The notes beneath the pieces are model-generated. The model did no database searches. It was not told the origin of the DNA and was given only the letters and a program-made list of their open reading frames with translations. The translations under genes were made by a program, and so were the position numbers. DNA of 40,879 nucleotides from a virus, in the IMG/VR virus record IMGVR_UViG_3300032236_001175, positions 1-40,879 of that record; one strand, 5' to 3'. Below, in pieces: positions 39,369 through 40,879 of the stretch. The first letter of the stretch is position 1. Every line of letters starts with the position of its first letter.

Positions 39369-39511
39369 AATTTTGTATTTAAGTTCAAAGCGTTAAGGGT
39401 AAAAGAAACAGTGAAACAGTCGACATGAGTTCCGCATATGAGAAAACAGGGGAACGAAGTGAGAACAAACGCGATTTATAAGGCCGATACGGCGCAGACT
39501 GTTTCACTGTC
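39266..39511. repeat. Nested inverted repeats around GACTGTTTC motifs
   Basis: GACTGTTTCC (39271-39280) faces GGAAACAGTC (39351-39360). Inside this, CCACTGTTCACC (39301-39312) faces GGTGAACAGTGG (39330-39341). ACAGTGAAACAGTC (39408-39421) faces GACTGTTTCACTGT (39497-39510), and GAAACAGT is directly repeated at 39405-39420. An AT-rich stretch (39361-39400) lies between. The repeats extend into the first codons of the next gene. Such clusters suit an origin of replication or the binding sites of a regulator. Confidence 0.8.
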
Positions 39512-40184
39512 TCCGAGCACGCCAAAACGTGCGCCGAAAGCCGTCGACACGCGATCGCCCGCGACCATGGTCGAACTGCTCATCTGGGCCTATGCGAAGC
39601 AGCGCGTGCGCGACGCCAGGGCCAGCGATGTGGCGAGCGGTCCGATCCCGTCGAGCTGGTCGACGACGGGCATCGTCTGCCGCGATCTAAGCTGTGGCGC
39701 CGTCATTCGCGGATCGGGCGGCGCTTATGTGCCGGTCGCGCATTCCGACGCGCATGTGATCGACGATTTCGTGCGCCGTCTGCCGGGCGATGAGCGCGGC
39801 CTCGTGATTCGCCATGCCGAGGCGCGGTCGGCGCCGGAATGGTCGCCATGCGTGCCGACGCTCGTCGCTGTGCCCGTGCTGCGCGGGCAATGGACGCTCG
39901 ACACCTTCCGCGACGGCAACGGCCACGCGAAGGCGGGCGCGGTGCGCACCATCGCGGGCAAGCGCGACAAGCCGGTCGCATGCCTGATCAATTTCGAGGG
40001 CTATCCGCGCGAGCGCGCCGAAGCTGCGCATAGCTATGCGCGCGCGGTTTACGAGGCTTGGCACTGTGCGGTGCGCATCCTATGGTCGGCGATGGTCGCC
40101 GAGGATTGCCTCGCACGCTGGTGTATCACCGGCGTCGGCGCAGAGCGCGAGCCATGGCAGGCGAGGAAAGGGGTTGTACTGTGA
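39438..40184 (+). CDS. Hypothetical protein before HNH gene
   Basis: 248 residues from ATG 39438; GTG 39459 is in frame, gives 241 residues and has the better ribosome site (AGGGGAA). The first 40 residues are basic and unstructured, and their codons contain part of the repeat cluster. A mixed fold follows, with SWSTTGIVCRDLSCGAVIRG and the helical CLINFEGYPRERAEAAHSYARAVYEAWHCAV. I do not recognise it. As the last sizeable gene before the packaging genes it could be a late regulator; inference. Confidence 0.72.
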   Translation: MRKQGNEVRTNAIYKADTAQTVSLSPSTPKRAPKAVDTRSPATMVELLIWAYAKQRVRDARASDVASGPIPSSWSTTGIVCRDLSCGAVIRGSGGAYVPVAHSDAHVIDDFVRRLPGDERGLVIRHAEARSAPEWSPCVPTLVAVPVLRGQWTLDTFRDGNGHAKAGAVRTIAGKRDKPVACLINFEGYPRERAEAAHSYARAVYEAWHCAVRILWSAMVAEDCLARWCITGVGAEREPWQARKGVVL

Positions 40185-40372
40185 GCGACAAGCCAAACGG
40201 CGGAAGAACGCCAGACGATTTGATGTACAGGATCAATTGTTTAATCCATGATCTCGACATGGCGCTGAAGTCGGCCAGACTTATTCGCGACGAACTGGTC
40301 GAGCAGCGGAAAGAGCGAAAGCGGGGCGAGCGTCACGCCGTGCAGAAGGGAAATCGCTTATCAACAGATTGA
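40181..40372 (+). CDS. Small hypothetical protein, GTG start
   Basis: 63 residues from GTG 40181, which overlaps the preceding stop (GTGA) and has AAAGGGG 7 bases upstream. The protein is helical and charged (DDLMYRINCLIHDLDMALKS, then LVEQRKERKRGERH). An ATG further upstream in this frame lies inside the previous gene and is unlikely. Function unknown. Confidence 0.65.
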   Translation: MSDKPNGGRTPDDLMYRINCLIHDLDMALKSARLIRDELVEQRKERKRGERHAVQKGNRLSTD

Positions 40373-40452
40373 ATAGGCCGCTTGCGCGTGCCGCGAATCC
40401 TTGACATAAGGTGATCAACTGGCGCGTAGAGTTCACACTAGGACCGAAGGCA

Positions 40453-40803
40453 ATGCCGAGCGCGCCCGCTACCTTTCAACCCTCCGAACAACCCCGGCAT
40501 GAACGCGAGCAGCACCGCAAGCGCGAGTTCGATCGTTATCGCGAGCACAGCACAGCGCGCGGCTATGGCTGGAAGTGGCGGAAGGCCCGTAAGACATTCC
40601 TGCTGCACCATCCGCTATGCGTCACATGCAATCGCGATGGCATAGTCATGCCAGCAACCCGCGTAGACCACATCAGGCCGCACAAGGGCGATCAAGTTCT
40701 GTTCTGGGACAAGACCAACTGGCAACCGCTCTGCGAAAGCCATCACAACGCCAAGACGGCGCGCGATGATTCAAACTTCGCGTCGCCAGCTCCAAAGAAT
40801 TAG
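40453..40803 (+). CDS. HNH endonuclease, packaging-associated
   Basis: 116 residues with a complete HNH fold: zinc ligands in CVTC, the DHI strand (RVDHIRPHKGD, with the conserved Asp-His), and NWQPLCESHHNAKT with the Asn and last His. In HK97-like phages an HNH gene next to terS is needed for terminase cutting at cos. ATG 40453 with GAAGG just upstream is preferred; GTG 40411 is an in-frame alternative. It is the last gene of the window and would sit just upstream of terS on a circular map. Confidence 0.92.
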   Translation: MPSAPATFQPSEQPRHEREQHRKREFDRYREHSTARGYGWKWRKARKTFLLHHPLCVTCNRDGIVMPATRVDHIRPHKGDQVLFWDKTNWQPLCESHHNAKTARDDSNFASPAPKN

Positions 40804-40879
40804 CAGGAGCCACCCTTCCCACCCTTTCAAAGCTTTTTCAGAACCCGCGCCGCAACCGCGCGCCCAGCAGCCGCGCCAC
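40804..40879. other. Right terminus, candidate cos arm
   Basis: This short untranslated end contains GCCGCGCC (40870-40877), the inverse complement of bases 15-22. No terminator or promoter is clear. It joins to base 1 if the genome is circular or cohesive-ended. Confidence 0.45.

Noticed and set aside
1-40879. CRISPR arrays, insertion sequences, complete rRNA or tRNA genes
   Set aside because: I looked for regular spacer-repeat patterns, transposase motifs and RNA genes and found none.

Overview
The window looks like the whole genome of a temperate, tailed siphovirus with an HK97-type head, infecting an alphaproteobacterium, probably of the Hyphomicrobiales (Rhizobiales) type. The host guess is inference. 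It rests on the high GC content, on a tail module that follows the Rhodobacter gene transfer agent (GTA) gene order, on DUF2793 and GapR/DUF2312 proteins, and on a primase finger that lacks zinc ligands as in alphaproteobacterial DnaG. The two ends look like genome ends: the HNH nuclease gene is at the far right, terS is at the far left, and the termini carry an 8-bp inverted repeat as expected around a cos site.

Layout. 1-7.1 kb holds packaging and the capsid: terS, terL, portal, ClpP-like protease, HK97 major capsid protein and a putative decoration protein. 7.1-10.4 kb holds connectors, tail completion proteins, tail tube and tail chaperones, including a -1 frame chaperone ORF with no start codon. 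10.6-20.4 kb holds the tape measure, the GTA-like baseplate set (DUF2460, DUF2163, NlpC/P60, TIM-barrel megatron), a DUF2793 protein and an AT-richer SGNH/GDSL-esterase tail fibre. 20.5-23.0 kb is lysis: GH19 endolysin, overlapping spanins and holin-like proteins. 23.05-26.4 kb holds a Cys-rich leftward gene and a rightward operon of membrane proteins ending in a RepA-like ATPase fused to four membrane segments. 26.6 kb is attP, a copy of the 3' part of a tRNA-Cys gene. 26.7-29.4 kb is the leftward int-xis-HD operon. 29.6-30.7 kb is the repressor/Cro-like switch. 30.9-38.9 kb holds an outer-membrane barrel moron, Toprim primase, small regulators, a DNA methyltransferase, membrane proteins, a D5-type helicase and a radical SAM enzyme. 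38.9-40.8 kb holds a GapR-like protein, a repeat-rich segment, two unknown genes and the HNH nuclease.

How it works together. A 15-bp dyad (TGACGC-N3-GCGTCA and variants) occurs at three early control regions: 23.4, 29.4-29.5 and 30.3 kb. At each, one copy sits 3-5 bp downstream of a TTGACA/G -35-like hexamer. This fits one phage repressor silencing three early operons. The repressor's peptidase-like domain seems to lack the Ser-Lys dyad, so RecA-induced self-cleavage is doubtful.

The most unusual feature is in replication. Two proteins, at 24.8 and 34.4 kb, share one architecture: three membrane segments, an exported helical loop, a fourth membrane segment, then a cytoplasmic DNA-processing domain (RecA-like ATPase in one, D5-type winged helix in the other). 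With several small membrane proteins in the same operons, they suggest replication tethered to the inner membrane. The same winged-helix type appears three times in this module.
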